Source: Rheum nobile
Lineage: Eukaryota > Streptophyta > Magnoliopsida > Caryophyllales > Polygonaceae
Length of the DNA: 64,000 bases
NCBI GenBank assembly: GCA_027886185.1
Contig: WOAB01000188.1
Coordinates: forward strand, 620,001-684,000
Reading direction: 5' to 3'
The first letter of the stretch is position 1; each line of letters opens with the position of its first letter. The notes beneath the pieces were generated by a model, which searched no databases, had not been told where the DNA came from, and saw only the letters and a list, made by a program, of their open reading frames with translations. The position numbers and the translations under genes are program-made. Shown here one piece after another: positions 54,160 through 64,000 of the stretch.

Positions 54160-55154
54160 TGATGCGGGGATTAGCCGCGAGTGGCCCGATCTAGACGCCA
54201 AGAGACTCGAATGGAAGATGGAGGTGGAAACAAGAGAAAACACAAGAGAACAAGTTAGCAAATGATAGGAAACAAAGAAATAAACAAGGATATAGGAACA
54301 ACCGAAAGATGCAATGGAGAGACCCTTGGCAAACAATGTCGCCAATAACCAAACCAATGTGCACAAATGACCTTTCCTTCTACAATCTCCCACAACGATG
54401 GACGTGTCCAAAGAGCAAGAGAAGGAGGCGAGTGAAGCCTTGGAGCACCAAGATCATAGACGAAATTGACACAACGCAAGAGAAACCTAGCAAGTTCGAA
54501 TCAACACCTTGAGAAACACTCCCATGGAGCTCTCATCTTTCATATGCTTAAAGCAAAGTTCATGGCTGAAAAAAGTTTTTTACAAAGCAAGCAAAAGAGG
54601 TCTTAAATACCCTAGGAGTCGGCCCACACAAGCCCAACAAGACAACAATACAAAAGGGGGTAAAATAGGACAAACTCGGCCAAACAAGGCCCTGACCCGG
54701 CCGAGTTTGTGACCGAGTTAGGCTCGGTATTGGCTAACTGAGGACAACTCGGCCTGGACCCGGCCGAGTTGTGGGCCGAGTCAGGCCATGGCTTGGCTTC
54801 TCTGAGAGGAACTCGGCTTGGACCCGGCCGAGTTGTGGGCCGAGTCAGGGCCAAGTCTTGGTTGGCTTCCCTGGGCGCAACTCGGCCTGGACCCGACCGA
54901 GTTTGGTGGCTTGGGCCAAGTCAGGGCCCTCCAACTCTTGAGGTCTTCGTTCGTCTTGGCGCGGCTTGGCTTGAAAGGTCACCAACGTCCTTAGCTTCGG
55001 CTCGGTGAAGTCTTCAACTAGGGCGGGCTCCCTTGAGACATAATGGCTAGCCAAGTTCTCGAACTCTTCTTGCATGAGCTTGGCTTGAGCCCTTGTGAGC
55101 GGACCACCTCCTCTTGTGGGAACCTTGGGTGTAGTCTTGGATGCTCCCGCATCA
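54160..55154 (-). mobile_element. TE-G: solo LTR of a CRM-like family
   Basis: 995 bp, ends TGATGCGGGG and TCCCGCATCA, TSD CCTCG (54155-54159, 55155-55159). On the minus strand it carries a Pol C-terminal remnant, GGGPLTRAQAKLMQEEFENL, marking the same pol/LTR overlap. GGCCGAGTT-rich repeats recur at 54690-54910. Confidence 0.88.
54690..54910 (-). repeat. ACTCGGCCTGGACCCGGCCGAGTT repeats in TE-G
   Basis: A degenerate ~60-70-bp unit containing CTCGGCYTGGACCCGRCCGAGTT recurs about four times (near 54677, 54749, 54813, 54880). The CTCGGC..GCCGAG halves are complementary. Confidence 0.75.
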
Positions 55155-55940
55155 CCTCGGGCGAAGAGTACAACGTGGAAACCGCCCAGACTCTTGCTAG
55201 AGTAAGTCTTCTTTCCAATCTGGATTCGCATTGTGCGGTGAGGTTGGTCGTTGACCCAAATTGTCAAGGTCGTGTTTTAAAAGTTGTGTGAAAACTTAAC
55301 GTTCCCAAACATTTGTCATACGTTTCCATAAGACTCAATTCCTTTGGAGTCTTCTTTTCAGTGCATGTCTAATTCTAGTCATTCCGTGAAAGTTACGGGT
55401 TATGTATCGTCCCTTCGGTTATTATTCGAGGGACAATGATAGTAAACGGTTACGATCACTTGAACCATTTTGTTTGTACCCTTGCATAGTCTTTTATTAG
55501 ACTAACCAACCGGGTTTTATTCCTTGCATGGTTGGCTGGTGTCATCCGTCCTATACGGCACATCAGTGGTTGGTCCCCGAAGACTTGAAGTAACCAATCG
55601 AAGAAGAAGCTTGCAGTTGAAGATTTAAGTGACAATGTCTTAAAGGTTGTTAAGTATTACTTTAATATAGATTCCAATAAATTGGTCATGTGATAGGGTT
55701 TATTATAAAAGTCTTCCGCTGTAATATTTACTCTGTTGTAAAATCGTCATTCTCATCTAATGAGAGATCTTTTTAATAAAAGGTTGAGTTTCATTAAAAA
55801 TGTCTTCCGCTGATTAATCTTTTGTTATTTAATCTACTTATTTAAGCTAATTGTTCCGATTAAAGCCTAGGGTGACTTTGGACTGTAACGTCCGAGGTCA
55901 CTGGCGTGTGGCACTACCGACATAAGTCGGGGGTGTTACA

Positions 55941-57970
55941 AAAGTACAAATAGTTGATTTTGTGAGCCAATTTGAGGCAGATTCAGAAAGTGATGGGAGA
56001 GAAACAAGGTCTTCTACAAGAATGAAAAGAATACATGAATGTATTGAGATTGATAGTGATTATGGGGAAGACGTTGGGCAAGATGTTGTGCATGATGTTT
56101 GGGATGATTTTGAGGAAGATTTTGAGGAAGATGTTGAAGAAGATTACAGGGATGGTGACTTTAAAGGGCCATTGTTGGATGACTCTAATGAAGTGGACAA
56201 TTTATTTATTGACATTGATGAGGAAGTTCTCCAAGAGATTGAAGCTGAGTACCATCGTAGCAAAAAGTTTAGTAAAAGGCAATTGGATGATTTGGAAGAG
56301 CCAATGGAGGGTGATGGGGTGAGCTGCAATGATCTAGAAATAAATGTTGGAGAGCATTTCAATTGCAAGAAGGATCTTAAGGATCGTTTATCCATTGATG
56401 GAATTACAGATGCGCTTCCAAATACATGTCCAGAAGTCTGATACAAAGTTATATGTCGTAAGGTGCATCGATCCTAGTTGCACCTTTTTTTGTTGTGGGG
56501 CCGCTCTTGGCAATACATGATTGTTTGAAGTAAGGAAGTATTATGGACAACACACGTGTGGCATGAAGCTAATGCATAACACATGCAAATTCAAGCGTAA
56601 TTGCTGACCAAATAATGTCAAGGTAAGTAAACAATCATGTCAGTAAGATCATATATATTTTTTAGTATGTATATTAACTAACCTTAATCTGTTATAGCTT
56701 TAACACAACCGGTACATGTAATGGACCTTATGCTGCATAAATTCAAGACTTAATGAAGAAAATGGGAGTGGAAGTGAGTTACGATAAGGCAAATCGAGCA
56801 CGTTTAACCGCCATAGACAGGATAAGAGACACAACTGAGCAAAGCTACAAGCGGCTTCATGGATACATGTATATGCTCGAAAGGATGAATACAGGGACTA
56901 TTACACATGTTGAAGTAGATTCTAATTGTTGATTCAAGTATTGTTTCTTCAGCTTGGGTGCTTGGCGCAATGGAATGCAATTTTTAAGAAAGGTAAATAT
57001 AAGTTTTGTCACGGTGAATTATTTTTTGTCAAATAAATGTAGTCTTTTATAGCATTTAAGTATTATATTGTCAAGTGTAAACTGTCATTTTGTAAAGCTG
57101 CGTGAAATTGATTGCAGGTCATAACAATGGATGGTACCTATTTGGGATCAAAGTACAAGGGCACGCTTCTAGTAGCAGTGCACAAGACGAAAACAAACAG
57201 ATATATCCAATGGCTTTTGTTGTAGTTGATAGCGAGAATGACAACTCGTGGTCTTATTTTTTCCGACACCTACGTTCTGTTGTAGTCGACAAGAATGACC
57301 TCGTCTTTGTGCCTGACCGTCATGGAAGCATATACAAAGGTTTAAGAGAGCACTATATCTTTGCGAAGCATGATTGTTACTAACTTCAACTATTTCAAAA
57401 CGTCAAGGCCAGATTTAAAAGAAATGACTTGTGGATTCTGTACCAAAAGGCAAATCAAGCATACACCAATCATGAGTTCAACCGTGAGAATGCAAGACTT
57501 TGCGCCCAGTCCCCGGAAGTGGGTACCTACCAAAGGGGTGTTGGATTTGAAGTGTGGACAAGGTCACATAAATAAGATTTAATGTTATGACATCGAATAA
57601 TGCGGAATCCATTAATAGTCGATTAATGGGGCCACGTCGAATGCCACTGATTGGCTTGCTTGATGGTATAGTGAATGTCATGATTCAGTGGTTTTGTGAA
57701 CGGAGGAAAAAGGGAGAATCTTGTTCAGAAGTGCTGACCCCGACATTGTGTCTTGAGCTACAAATTCATTATTGGAGGTCGTTGACAATGGTTGTGACTA
57801 GGCTGAATCAATGAGTTTCAAGTGCATGCCAATGGAACTACATTCTTGGTACACCTCCATGCTCGAACATGCTACTGCAACGCATTTCAAATTGACCAAA
57901 TTCCTTGTGCGCATGCCATAGCGGCTGACAAGGATTGTGGTGTCGATTCTGTACAATTGTTTCTCTAATA
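55941..57970 (+). pseudogene. Mutator-like (MULE) transposase, decayed, with introns
   Basis: An acidic N-terminus (FEEDFEEDVEEDYRDGDF) leads to a MuDR DNA-binding domain (LEINVGEHFNCKKDLKDRLS) and a Cys/His part (GQHTCGMKLMHNTCKF). Next come KMGVEVSYDKANRARL and the transposase core with MDGTYLGSKYKGTLLVAV and VVDSENDNSWSYFFRHLR (first Asp in MDG, second in VPDRHGSI). Then WFCERRKKG and a SWIM finger (CYCNAFQIDQIPCAHAI). Two GT-AG introns fit the breaks, about 56622-56699 and 56994-57118. Stops and frame changes (56440, 56930, 57217, 57382) disable it. No terminal inverted repeats were found. Confidence 0.83.
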
Positions 57971-58068
57971 CTTAATTAATATTCATTCTTTATTCTTAAT
58001 TCTTGTTTCTCTAATACGCAATTAATATTCATTCTTTATTCTTAATTCTTGTTTCTCTAATACGTAAT
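57963..58068 (+). repeat. 46-bp tandem repeat
   Basis: CTCTAATAC recurs at 57963, 58009 and 58055. The intervening units are almost identical. Confidence 0.88.
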
Positions 58069-58189
58069 TACTTTATCCGCGTTTTTTATTTGTTGACTTC
58101 GTTCTTGTTATTTTGTAATTCATTCTTTTCTTTGAGTTCACAATTCATTATTTATTCTTACTTAGTCCTTAATAATGTTCATGATAATC

Positions 58190-58840
58190 ATAATCATGGC
58201 TAAATAAATTGACCTAATGAATATGACTCAATTCATTTTCGTACTCATAAAATGACTACACATGACTAAGTATCACAATCATTAACATGACTAAATCTGA
58301 TAAACACTAAATTTATTTTTCACACTCATAAAATGACTACATATGACTAAATTTCACAATCATAAGTTGAATAAATTCAATTTGACAATCATACAATTTC
58401 ATGAACGAAATCCACATGCATAACAAAATGTAAAAACCCAATTTCACAATCAGAAATATTACTAAATTAATTTAACTAATAACTAATTATTTTAGTATTT
58501 AACTAAATTAATCTACCTAATAAATGTGACTATATTCATTTTCGCAATCATAAAATGACTAAATTAAATTTGACAATCATACAATTTCAGGATCGAAATC
58601 CACATGCATAAAACAAAATATAAAAATCCAATTTCACATTCATAAATATTACTAAATTAATTTATCTAATAAATATTAATTCAGTAAATAACTAATTAAT
58701 TCACCTAATAAATATGACTAAATTCATTTCCGCAATCATAAATTGGCTAAATTGAATTTGACCAACATTCAATTTAAGGAACGAAATCCACATGCATAAA
58801 AAATATATAGTTTCACATGCATAACAAAATATATAAATCT
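58190..58840 (+). repeat. 188-bp AT-rich tandem repeat
   Basis: GAAATCCACATGCATA-containing blocks start at 58390, 58578 and 58766, exactly 188 bp apart. A second marker (AATRTGAC) at 58523 and 58711 gives the same period. The left part (58190-58389) is a shorter variant. It lies next to the MULE remnant. Confidence 0.82.
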
Positions 58841-59151
58841 GATTACTATATTATAATAAAAGGAAACAAAAATATCCAAAACCTAAAACCTAAATGCTCT
58901 CTCTCATCCTACTTTCCCTTTCACCTCCAAAAAATGCCGTCAACCCAAATCAATCTCCAACCCTAACTTCTCAACCACATTTCTCGTCGCCGATGATGTA
59001 CTTTGTCCTCCATAATGGTGACTTGGAAGATCAAAACTTGTATGTTGAATTTTGGCTTCAAAAGCCACTTTGATTTATCCTTTCTCCATGGATTTGGGCA
59101 AAACTTATATGGTGAATTTGTATTCTCCGAGCTTTACAAGCCAAAACCAGT
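58841..59151 (+). other. Spacer left of TE-L
   Basis: CT-rich and AT-rich sequence with no supported gene. The sequence on both sides of TE-L (CAAGCCAAAACCAGTGATGG left, CACAAGCCACCACCAGTGACG at about 61850) looks related. Confidence 0.5.
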
Positions 59152-60194
59152 GATGGTGTAACACCCCCAAATCTTAACCCATTTGGAAAGGTATTACCGC
59201 CAGTGACCCCAGTATTCCTTACCAAGATCACCCAAGGTTTTACCGGTTTAAATACAATTTAAGGCATACAATGATACATAATGATCAAAGTATCCAAATC
59301 AAAACATCAATCAAATGAAACATGAGTTACGGGATTACATCTCAATCCCGAATAGGCCAAACACAGAGTTTAAACAAAGTACAGCGGAAGACTTATATAA
59401 GATATTACAAAAAGGGTTGTGATCGTAATGATCATATGCCCAAGGATCTCAACCTGATTAAAAGCAATTATTAAAACATCCAAAAACAACCGTCGTCTTC
59501 ATAGTCAATCTAGTCTCCTCATATCTTCGCTCTATCTGATGTGCCGAATCGAACGGATGACACCAGCCCACATGCGGAGAACAATGTTCGTGGGTTAGTC
59601 TACTTGAATAGACTAGCAAGGGTAAAAAGCAGAATGGTTCTAAGCAGTCGTATTAGGTTAGACTCCTCGTCCATCGAATAATAATCGAGTACGCTTGTCA
59701 ACCACCATACTCTACTTGAATAAACAAGAGATATGCACAAGAGAAGATTCTGGAAGACTGAATCTTCACAGAAATCGACCCGAAAGAAGACTCCAACGGA
59801 AATGAGTCTTTAAGGAAATATGAAAAATCTGGAATGTTTACAGAATCAAACAACAGCGATTAAAAGCTGAATGAGATGCTTCGGCTCACAACCAACCTCA
59901 CCGCTTATAGCGAATCCAGATCGGAAGGAGAACGTACTACATTCAAGTCTGGATCTTACAGAACCACATAACGATTTAAAAACTGACTAAGATGTTTCGG
60001 TTCACGACCAACCTCATCGCTTACAGCGAATCCAGATTGGAAAGAGAATGTACTCTGATCAAAAGTCAAGACGAGCTTTCCTAGCTGCACTATTTACTTA
60101 GTTGTACTACTCGCCAAAGGTATATTAATTATGTACACTCGGGCACTTTATCTTATTTAATTCCAAAACCCACATCACGTTATAATCTTTTTAG

Positions 60195-60405
60195 ATCCCT
60201 CGGGAACTAAATCCCAAGAGTCGAATCGAGAACTAAGTCTCGCGGGAACTAAATCCCTAGGAGCGGAGTTGACTCGGGAACTAAATCCCAAAAGTCGAAT
60301 CAGGAACTAAATCCCGCGGGAACTAAATCCCTCAAGGCGGAGTCGGGAACTAAATCCCTACAAACGGCATTAGAGAAGGATGGTAGAAACTAAATCCTAA
60401 CCACC
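60195..60405 (-). repeat. GGAACTAAATCCC minisatellite in TE-L
   Basis: About eight copies of (G)GGAACTAAATCCC with 10-20-bp spacers. The TE-E LTRs have a different unit (GAATGAACCTCAC type) at the same place. Confidence 0.85.
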
Positions 60406-60973
60406 AGGTTATCAAGAAACGACTAGCACTCGCAATGAGATACACAGTAGCGTTTCTACGAATACTCGTGCTAACTAAACAGTTCAACACAGTAATCAAT
60501 CACAACAAAGCCATCACGGCCAGAAATAGATAAAATAGCGTTGTTCTAACAATATACAACCTATAATAATATCTGTATTAATCACATATATATAATAGCG
60601 TTGTTCTAACAGATATACAACCTATTATAACATCATATTTTAGTTTTCCAAAACAGTTAACAAAACCGTTTCCAGATGAACACCATAATCATTCCAAATT
60701 AATTACTCAGATAAACTACTGATAATTAATGTAAATATGGAACGATGAGCAAGAGCGAACCGCCACTTGCCTTAATCCGCAGAATAGTCTAAAGACGACA
60801 ACTGGATTCCGGCTCGACACGGGTATAGATCCGACAACACAACAACCTTCGAGTCGACCCATAAAAGGAACCCTAAGTTAGATCCGACATAAACAGTACG
60901 AATCTAAACACGGAAGGAAAGACGCCACGACGACAACCAACCAAGCCAAAGCCACGAAGGCATTCTGGGCACT

Positions 60974-61571
60974 GGCGGCGGTCGCCGTTCTTGGCGGCGG
61001 TCGCCGCATTCATCACGGCGGTCGCCGTGAAGAACACGGCGGTCGTCGTGAAGAACACGGTCGACAGAGACGAGAGAAATCTCACCCCAAAACACGAGCG
61101 GTTCGGCCTCCTTCGACTTGCTTTGGCTTCTAACCTCCAAGGCTAACCAAAAGCTTCACAAAGGCACTCAGGAAACACACCAAAGCAACACCGGCGAGAC
61201 CTTCAAACTCCGGCGAAAACCAACTCCGACGAGAAGGAAATCCGGCAGCGATTCGGGGTTGGAAGGGCTTCAAAACCCTCTCCCAAATACCCCTATTTAT
61301 AGCCAAACACCTGGGAGCCTCAACCAAACCCTAAGACGCGGCCGAAAGCAAGATCGACGCGCCTCGATTACCGCCGACGACCAACGGGCAATGCCCACTG
61401 GACAAAACACGGCAGGCGCCGTTTTTAGCCTGCGGCGGGCACGTGGCGGTCACCGTAAATGCGGCGGTCGCCGTCGCTAGGCCTGTCGCGGCCAGCTAGA
61501 AGCTGACACGCTGACTCCTCGGGCCCAACCACGACGGTCGCCGTTTCTGAACGGCGGTCGCCGTTTCTCCA
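60974..61571 (-). repeat. GGCGGTCGCCGT cassettes in TE-L
   Basis: Clusters at 60974-61060 and 61420-61571 carry CGGCGGTCGCCG cores and one GGCAGGCGCCG, similar to the TE-E array but split in two. Confidence 0.83.
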
Positions 61572-61820
61572 TTTTCCCGCCCATTTAGCTTTGAACGAAC
61601 CTGACGTTAAACCGGGATAAAAATTATCGTATGCGAACGACAATTAAAATCTAAGGCACCTTATCTGTATATTATTTCACTGAGAAAAATATTACAGATA
61701 CAGAGCACATTACAGAATGTCTCAAACTCTCTATATTAAATCCGACGTACACAACGGGTACTCGGGAAAATTCCAAAATTTCCAAAATAACCTTACAAAA
61801 ATACGGGGTATCACAGATGG

Positions 61821-62788
61821 TAACATCTAAAATCCAATCTCCACTGGGTTACACAAGCCACCACCAGTGACGAAAATAACACAAACAATCACCAAAAGGA
61901 ACCACTCCTACTCAAGGGGTGTAACTCCAATCTGATGGAAACAAGAGTAACGAACATCCCAAAACTCTTCTTCAACACTTCTCAAAATTTGTCGTTCCAT
62001 CTTTTTGATTGGTGGTAGATGGTTCATGATGTGTGCCGAATGAGCACTACACCAAACCAGATCTGACATCTGTCTAGTGATGACCCCTAGAACTAGTTCA
62101 AATCCGAACTCAGACCCTCTCCCACCTTAATATCCAACGGTAAGCCATCCAAGTAACATCAGACGGCATCCAAGATCCAACACCCTCAGATCCGTGTTGC
62201 TCATTCTCCAGTCTAACATCATGAGCTACTTGATCCTTTTTATGGGTTCAACTAGCTTGGCTTTGTAGGTTTTGGAAGAAAAAATCAACATTAAAAATAA
62301 AATGAAAAGAAAACAAAGAAAACTATAAAAGAGATGAAGAAAGTAACCGTACGCAGTCCACCAGACAACACCGCTTTCAATTCACGACGGTCAAACCCCT
62401 TCCATCAAGCTATGATAGATTTAGAAAATTGGAAAAAAGAGAAGGATAAAAAAACAATTATGTAAAAGTTGACATCTTATCCGGTGTTTTTCATACGCTT
62501 TTACTATACCAAAAAAGAAACAAAAAACATATAATATTAACAAATAAAAAAATGTTATAAATTTTTTATTTGTTGAAATATTGAACCACATTAAATCCTG
62601 CCCAATTGGCTTCCATCCCACCACCTCTTTTCCGTGACATTAGCTTGTTTAATAAGCCTTAAATCTATCTATCTATAACTATATATTAAAGCTATCCCAT
62701 TTAGATTCATAAGAGCGTTTTTGGAAAAAGTTTTTGATGTGTTTTTTTTTATTATTATATTAAATAATTAGCAAATCTATATATCTAT
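61821..62788 (+). other. Right-hand spacer
   Basis: No gene is supported. An AT-rich tract has A- and T-runs (62280-62580). CTATATATTAAAGCTAT at 62681 recurs as CTATATTAAAGCTAT near 63169. Confidence 0.55.
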
Positions 62789-63159
62789 ACTTGTCAACTG
62801 GATCGGGTTGATCGGGTTTGGGTTCAGGTCATGTTAAGTTCGGGTCAAATTGGGTTCGGGTCGATCGGGTTGGTAAAATTTTCGGGTCGGGCGGGTTCGG
62901 GTTCGGGTTGACCTGGCGGGTCGAACATGTCCTTTTTTTATGATTATTATTATGATTTTTAACTTTGATAAAATAATTATAATAATATAATTAATATTAT
63001 ATTATTATTTAATAAAGTATATTAAAATATTTAATATAAATGAAATAAAATATACAAAATAAAGGGGACCCACGAGTTCGAATTTGCGTTCGGGTCGAGT
63101 CGGGTTCGGGTCCTTTCGGGTCGGGTCGGGTTTTCGGGTTGGGTCGGTTTTTGACAAGT
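62789..63159. mobile_element. CGGGT-rich element with short terminal inverted repeats (putative MITE)
   Basis: ACTTGTCAA (62789-62797) and TTGACAAGT (63151-63159) are exact inverted ends. Between them, two blocks of degenerate CGGGT/GGGTCGGGTT repeats (62802-62930 and 63088-63146) flank an AT-rich middle. Both blocks have CGGGT on the + strand. The flanks are CTAT-rich, so a TSD cannot be defined. Confidence 0.55.
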
Positions 63160-63673
63160 CTATATATATCTATATTAAAGCTATTCATTTCCAGCCACCA
63201 AAAGGATTTTGGACCCACATTACTCATGTGTCAAATTGTCGATATTAACAAAGCTTGATGTTAACCAACCAAGGATCTAAATTTTAAATCAATATATCTT
63301 ACATTATTTATGTTTTATTTACATCACTATCAAATTTGATTTTAACCAACCAAACTTCTCAATTTAATATAGGGTATTAGTGAGGTTTTTTTATTGTTAA
63401 ATGTAACATTTCCCATTTAATCTAATATTTATTTGTTATTAAAATAATATAAATCACGATTTCTCTATTTTTTAGCAAATCGTATTTCAAAGAACAAGGC
63501 AATTTAATCTTATTTTTAAGAACATGGAAATTTAATCTTATTTCTAAGAACATGGCAAATCTTATCATAGTTTCACTTTTCTTTCCTTTTTAAATCATAG
63601 TATTAGTTATGTTACTAATTAAATGGCAATTTTTACACCATAAAATAATTGAGAGCATGTTAAATATAAAAAT
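63160..63673 (+). other. AT-rich spacer
   Basis: I see no gene. A GAACATGGMAATYTTATC phrase is repeated near 63520 and 63548. Confidence 0.55.
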
Positions 63674-63840
63674 GATTTTTCTAACCTATGCCTAAGGGCA
63701 TAGGTTAAGCACTTACTTTTAAAGGATTTTGTTAGATGTAATTATATTTGAGATTTTAATATTATGTAAAAGGGTTTAATCATTCTTTTTTTAAGAAGAA
63801 TTCTTAACATGTGCCCTTAGGGCATATGTTAGAAAAATCG
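63674..63840. mobile_element. MITE, probably MULE-type
   Basis: Ends GATTTTTCTAACC and GTTAGAAAAATC form ~33-bp imperfect inverted repeats, each with an inner CCTATGCC..GGCATAGG palindrome. ATATAAAAAT flanks both sides (63664-63673, 63841-63850), a 9-10-bp TSD as in Mutator-like elements. No coding capacity. Confidence 0.83.
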
Positions 63841-64000
63841 ATATAAAAATCATTAGCATTAATTATTTAATGTATATTTTAATTATCCCAAACATTTTTT
63901 ATTTAAAATGTTATTTATTTTTTCTGTAAATATAAATACACATCTAAATAAACTCATCATAACAAACAAGAATAAGCTTTGGTATATTCTAACTATCCCA

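Larger units (their letters stand above)
46095..55940 (+). mobile_element. TE-H: Tekay-like 3' LTR, split by TE-F and TE-G
   Basis: PPT TTTTAAGGGGGTAG (46077-46092) is followed by TGTAATAACCCC (46095). LTR parts are 46095-47263, 53774-54159 and 55160-55940, ending CGGGGGTGTTACA. Segment order agrees with the reverse complement of TE-L: GC cassette, GGCGGTTCGCTCTTGCTC box, GTTGTATAT box, GAGGTTGG box, TTACGGGTTATGTATCGTCC box. Its interior lies to the left and is lost or unrecognisable. Confidence 0.8.
59157..61815 (-). mobile_element. TE-L: Tekay-like solo LTR
   Basis: 2659 bp, TGTAACACCC to GGGTATCACA on the + strand, TSD GATGG (59152-59156, 61816-61820). Homologous to the TE-E LTRs. It has the ~110-bp duplication seen in the TE-E 5' LTR, a GGAACTAAATCCC minisatellite, GGCGGTCGCC cassettes, and a TATA-like GGCTATAAATAGGG on the minus strand (61291-61304). 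Confidence 0.92.

Noticed and set aside
58841..59151. First exon of a host gene (ATGCCGTC near 58934)
   Set aside because: The frame closes after a few codons and no conserved peptide is seen.
61118..61480. 120-codon frame in TE-L
   Set aside because: Inside a solo LTR across the TATA-like region; no homologue recognised.

Overview
This is nuclear DNA from a flowering plant. Nearly all of it is nested LTR retrotransposons, as expected for pericentromeric or other heterochromatic sequence. The evidence is plant Ty3/gypsy proteins, tRNA-iMet and tRNA-Asp primer-binding sites, 5-bp target-site duplications (TSDs), a Mutator-type transposase with introns, a copy of plastid rps14, and a fragment resembling the plant RNA helicase SDE3. 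I see no intact host gene, rRNA gene, CRISPR array or operon. I cannot name the species. Element names TE-A to TE-L are mine.

Nest 1 (1-32308). TE-D (+ strand, gypsy, 16425-32308) carries TE-B in its 5' LTR. TE-B (- strand, Athila-like, no coding region, up to 16424) carries TE-A in its 3' LTR. TE-A (+ strand, Athila-like, gag and protease only, 1-12935) carries TE-C (- strand, 4319-12111, TSD GCCTC) in its 3' LTR. TE-C encodes an uninterrupted 1758-residue Gag-Pol. TE-D also carries a decayed Tekay-like chromovirus, TE-E (- strand, 21497-29869, TSD CCACT), inside pol. The other flanks of TE-A, TE-B and TE-D lie left of the window.

Nest 2 (33588-41631). TE-I (+ strand) has 800-bp LTRs and lost much of gag and pol where a truncated related element, TE-J (36234-38344), joins it. 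Its 3' LTR holds a solo LTR, TE-K (40164-41028, TSD GCTCT). Arrays of about 45-bp units flank the nest.

Nest 3 (45801-55940). TE-H is a Tekay-like 3' LTR on the + strand with a near-perfect 340-bp palindrome. It is interrupted by TE-F (47264-53768, TSD GGTTG, young, with a large pol deletion) and by the solo LTR TE-G (54160-55154, TSD CCTCG). Upstream, at 43535-43941, lies the SDE3-like fragment.

Right end. A decayed MULE transposase (55941-57970) is followed by AT-rich tandem repeats (46-bp and 188-bp units), the Tekay-like solo LTR TE-L (59157-61815, TSD GATGG), a CGGGT-rich block with short terminal inverted repeats, and a MULE-type MITE (63674-63840).

The genes do not form a pathway. 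Each element encodes, or once encoded, capsid, protease, reverse transcriptase/RNase H and integrase for its own copying. In TE-C, TE-D, TE-F, TE-G, TE-I and TE-K the C-terminus of Pol, with a (G)PxTRxxA-type motif, runs into the LTR. That layout is known from CRM-type centromeric retrotransposons. The most notable items are a 49-nt tRNA-Asp read-through copy next to the TE-B primer-binding site, plastid rps14 inside a gag gene, the SDE3-like fragment, the LTR palindrome, short GC-rich palindromic cassettes shared by unrelated LTR families, and an integrase active-site D-to-N change in the otherwise intact TE-C.
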